A DNA stretch of 64,000 bases, taken from assembly GCA_964016885.1 (NCBI GenBank), contig OZ024742.1, forward strand, positions 366,352,550 to 366,416,549, read 5' to 3'. The DNA is from Eledone cirrhosa (taxonomy: Eukaryota; Mollusca; Cephalopoda; Octopoda; Eledonidae). The translations under genes and the position numbers were made by a program. The notes under the pieces were generated by a model that did not search any database, was not told where the DNA came from, and was given only the letters and a program-made list of their open reading frames with translations. Within the stretch, counting starts at the first letter, position 1. Each line of letters starts with the position of its first letter. This document shows, piece after piece, positions 62,770 to 64,000 of this stretch.

Positions 62770-62991
62770 ATAATATAAGATCAAAAGATGGTTAAAGGAG
62801 TTCCATATATTTTATTATGCGCATTTCAAAAATGTTGATTTAAAACTGCACTATTCACAAGTGTTTTTTAGCCTTCATATCATGTTCTCCTGTTTTATCT
62901 GATGAAAACACAAATATTATTGCTTGATGATGTTTGTTTTTGAAATGCGCATAATAAAATATATGGAACTCCTTTAACCATCTTTTGATCT

Positions 62992-62999
<8 letters not shown>
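62770..62999. repeat. Perfect 63-bp inverted repeat with 104-bp loop
   Basis: The left arm (62,770 to 62,832) and right arm (62,937 to 62,999) are exact reverse complements over 63 bp. The left arm begins ATAATATAAGATCAAAAGAT and ends CGCATTTCAAAAA; the right arm begins TTTTTGAAATGCGC. The loop (62,833 to 62,936) has no reading frame. Identity stops sharply at both ends. The right arm abuts a long TA run. It could be a foldback or MITE-like element, or two 5'-truncated copies of one retroelement end lying in opposite orientation. No intact target-site duplication is visible. Confidence 0.9.

Positions 63000-63027
<28 letters not shown>
62991..63027. repeat. TA microsatellite at the 3' boundary of the Penelope-like element
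   Basis: A run of about 15 TA units between the inverted repeat and the retroelement tail. Retroelements often insert next to such tracts, and the element on minus appears to end here. Confidence 0.9.
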
Positions 63028-63031
<4 letters not shown>

Positions 63032-63177
63032 ATACTTTGGTAGGGTCATGTTTCCAATAAGAAACACACGCACCAGTTGCTTTCACTTCAATTTATTATA
63101 ATAAATTTATAAATTTAGGAATTTATAAATTTCCGGTTGGTTGGTAGGTTCCACAACCAGATGGTTGTTTATATATT
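63028..63177 (-). other. 3' tail of the Penelope-like element
   Basis: Between the hammerhead-like motif and the TA tract lies AT-rich sequence with two copies of the self-complementary AAATTTATAAATTT, and a GAACCTACCAACCAACCGGA stretch on minus near 63,150. I see no gene. A palindromic or structured 3' end is common in these elements. Confidence 0.4.
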
Positions 63178-63220
63178 GTCAAAGTTCTTTCGTCACACAA
63201 TCTGTGACCTCTTCAGTGAC
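63178..63220 (-). ncRNA. Candidate hammerhead ribozyme in the Penelope-like element 3' UTR
   Basis: On minus, a 43-nt stretch holds hammerhead-like elements in type I order: stem I 5' strand GTCA, core CTGAAGA (fits CUGANGA), stem II GTCACA and TGTGAC around a GATTG loop, core GAA, a very short stem III (AG, loop AA, CT), cleavage triplet CTT (fits NUH) and stem I 3' strand TGAC. Penelope-like elements are known to carry minimal type I hammerheads with weak stem III in their terminal repeats, and this lies about 200 nt after the endonuclease stop, in sense with it. Doubts: one extra G between the core and stem II, only 2 bp in stem III, and 4 bp in stem I. It may be inactive. It would cleave the element RNA in cis if active. 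Confidence 0.45.
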
Positions 63221-63420
63221 TGGGGATTCTTTTCTTTGTTTTTGTGCCTCTCCTTTCTTCTGTCCTACGCCATCTTGTTTTTGTGTGTGTGATGTGTGTT
63301 TAGTTTGTACATGTCTTACATCCGGGTGTCCGTGTGTGTTTATATTTGTTTATTTATTTGTTTATTTACATGTTACTGGTTGGTTGTTTGTTCTATGTGC
63401 GTGTGTGTTTTCATTTTGTC
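63221..63420 (-). other. 3' UTR between the nuclease stop and the hammerhead-like motif
   Basis: On minus this stretch runs from the original stop codon of the endonuclease to the hammerhead-like motif. It is A- and C-rich on minus (T- and G-rich on plus). The plus-strand frame 63,141 to 63,437 over it has low-complexity Cys, Phe and Val content and is a by-product. Confidence 0.5.
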
Positions 63421-64000
63421 TTAATTGTAAGTTGTGATGTTGCTGTTCCATTCATGTTTTCTATTTAATTTTGTTTGGAGTTCATTTATGTTTATTGCCT
63501 CTGTGATTTGTCTAAACATTGCGTCTTTTCTGCGTGTAGATTCTATTTTTATTTCTATGTTCTCTAATTTACCCTTATGTTCTATTTTAGTATGTTGGTA
63601 GAGTACAGATGATTCTTTACTATCTTGAAGCTCTCGCCAGTGTTAATTTATCCGTTCCCCTATACTACGAACTGTCTCACCTATGTACACTATATTCTTA
63701 TCTCTACATTGTCCTTCAGTACATCTTATGCTATATACTACATTTCTAGTTTTACAGTTAATATGGGGGCTTAATATACAGATTATACATTTCTTATCTA
63801 TACAGGGAGGTCTTTGAAAAGGGTATGAATCGCTAATAAGTGTTTTTATGGAGGTACCAGGTCTTTCTACTATTTTAATAATGAGTTTATGTTTATCTAG
63901 GGCCCTTCTAAATTTGTAAGCTAATTCACCTCTAGGGGTTGTATCGATGAACATTACACTCTTGTATTTATTGCTATCATGCCATGAGTTTATTCTATTA
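63421..64000 (-). pseudogene. Penelope-like element C-terminus: GIY-YIG endonuclease with in-frame stop
   Basis: The frame is open from the window edge, so the protein is truncated only by the window. Of 192 visible codon positions, residues 16 to 60 form the linker before the nuclease (with TPRGELAYKFRRALDKHKL). Cysteines at 66, 71, 74 and 82 make the zinc-finger-like CIDKKCIIC motif typical of these elements. GIY-YIG signatures follow as VYSI (88 to 91) and VYIG (104 to 107), with Arg111 two residues after ETV. Codon 119 is TAA (63,645 to 63,643). The same frame then continues for 73 codons (starting HWRELQDSKES, with His120 where the family usually has H) to a TAA at 63,423 to 63,421. The continuation keeps protein-like character, so the stop is a recent point mutation, perhaps from CAA. 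The nuclease nicks the target for reverse transcription in the family; this copy is broken. Confidence 0.85.

Larger units (their letters stand above)
63028..64000 (-). mobile_element. Penelope-like retroelement, 3' part
   Basis: Minus-strand remnant running off the right edge. It comprises the end of the reading frame (GIY-YIG endonuclease, 64,000 to 63,421) and a 3' untranslated region with a hammerhead-like motif (63,220 to 63,178), then AT-rich palindromic sequence (AAATTTATAAATTT, twice near 63,100 to 63,135) and a boundary at the TA tract. Penelope-like elements encode a reverse transcriptase followed by a C-terminal GIY-YIG nuclease. The reverse transcriptase would lie beyond 64,000. 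The 3' boundary is inferred from the simple repeat and is approximate. Confidence 0.75.

Noticed and set aside
63141..63437. 98-codon plus frame rich in Cys, Phe and Val
   Set aside because: Antisense to the 3' end of the Penelope-like element, including its hammerhead-like motif.

Overview
The window looks like repeat-rich DNA from a cephalopod mollusc, probably an octopod. The evidence is a set of SINEs with the tRNA-like head and conserved central block I know from cephalopod (Ceph-type) SINEs, a second tRNA-derived SINE type familiar from octopus, many TA/CA microsatellites and the AT-rich flank. Species cannot be told from this sequence. No intact protein-coding gene is supported anywhere in the 64 kb.

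Region 1, from 1 to about 56,291, is one uninterrupted head-to-tail satellite array. The monomer is 62 bp and there are about 908 copies, all in one orientation. The array runs off the left edge of the window. It is non-coding: 62 is not a multiple of 3 and stops recur in every frame. It has a rich internal history. Diagnostic monomer variants recur in the same order at fixed offsets (2,481, 3,907, 1,427, 3,658, 3,720 and about 5,100 bp), which reveals tandem multi-kilobase duplications of 23 to 83 monomers. The last 2 kb before the unique flank is more diverged and carries shortened 60-bp monomers.

Region 2, from 56,292 to about 61,000, is flanking DNA with scattered mobile and simple repeats. 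It holds a full-length-looking Ceph-type SINE just outside the satellite, a 42-bp minisatellite that leaves three frames open, a SINE inserted between perfect 19-bp direct repeats, a tandem pair of related SINEs, a trinucleotide repeat, a possible C2H2 zinc-finger fossil and an octopus-type tRNA SINE.

Region 3, from 61,000 to 64,000, holds microsatellites, a second and longer octopus-type SINE, and a perfect 63-bp inverted repeat around a 104-bp loop. On the minus strand at the right edge is the 3' end of a Penelope-like retroelement. This consists of a GIY-YIG endonuclease reading frame broken by one in-frame stop, followed about 200 bp later by a candidate hammerhead ribozyme.

The parts do not form a pathway. 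The two observations most worth pursuing are the hierarchical duplication structure of the 62-bp satellite and the endonuclease plus hammerhead-like 3' end of the Penelope-like element.
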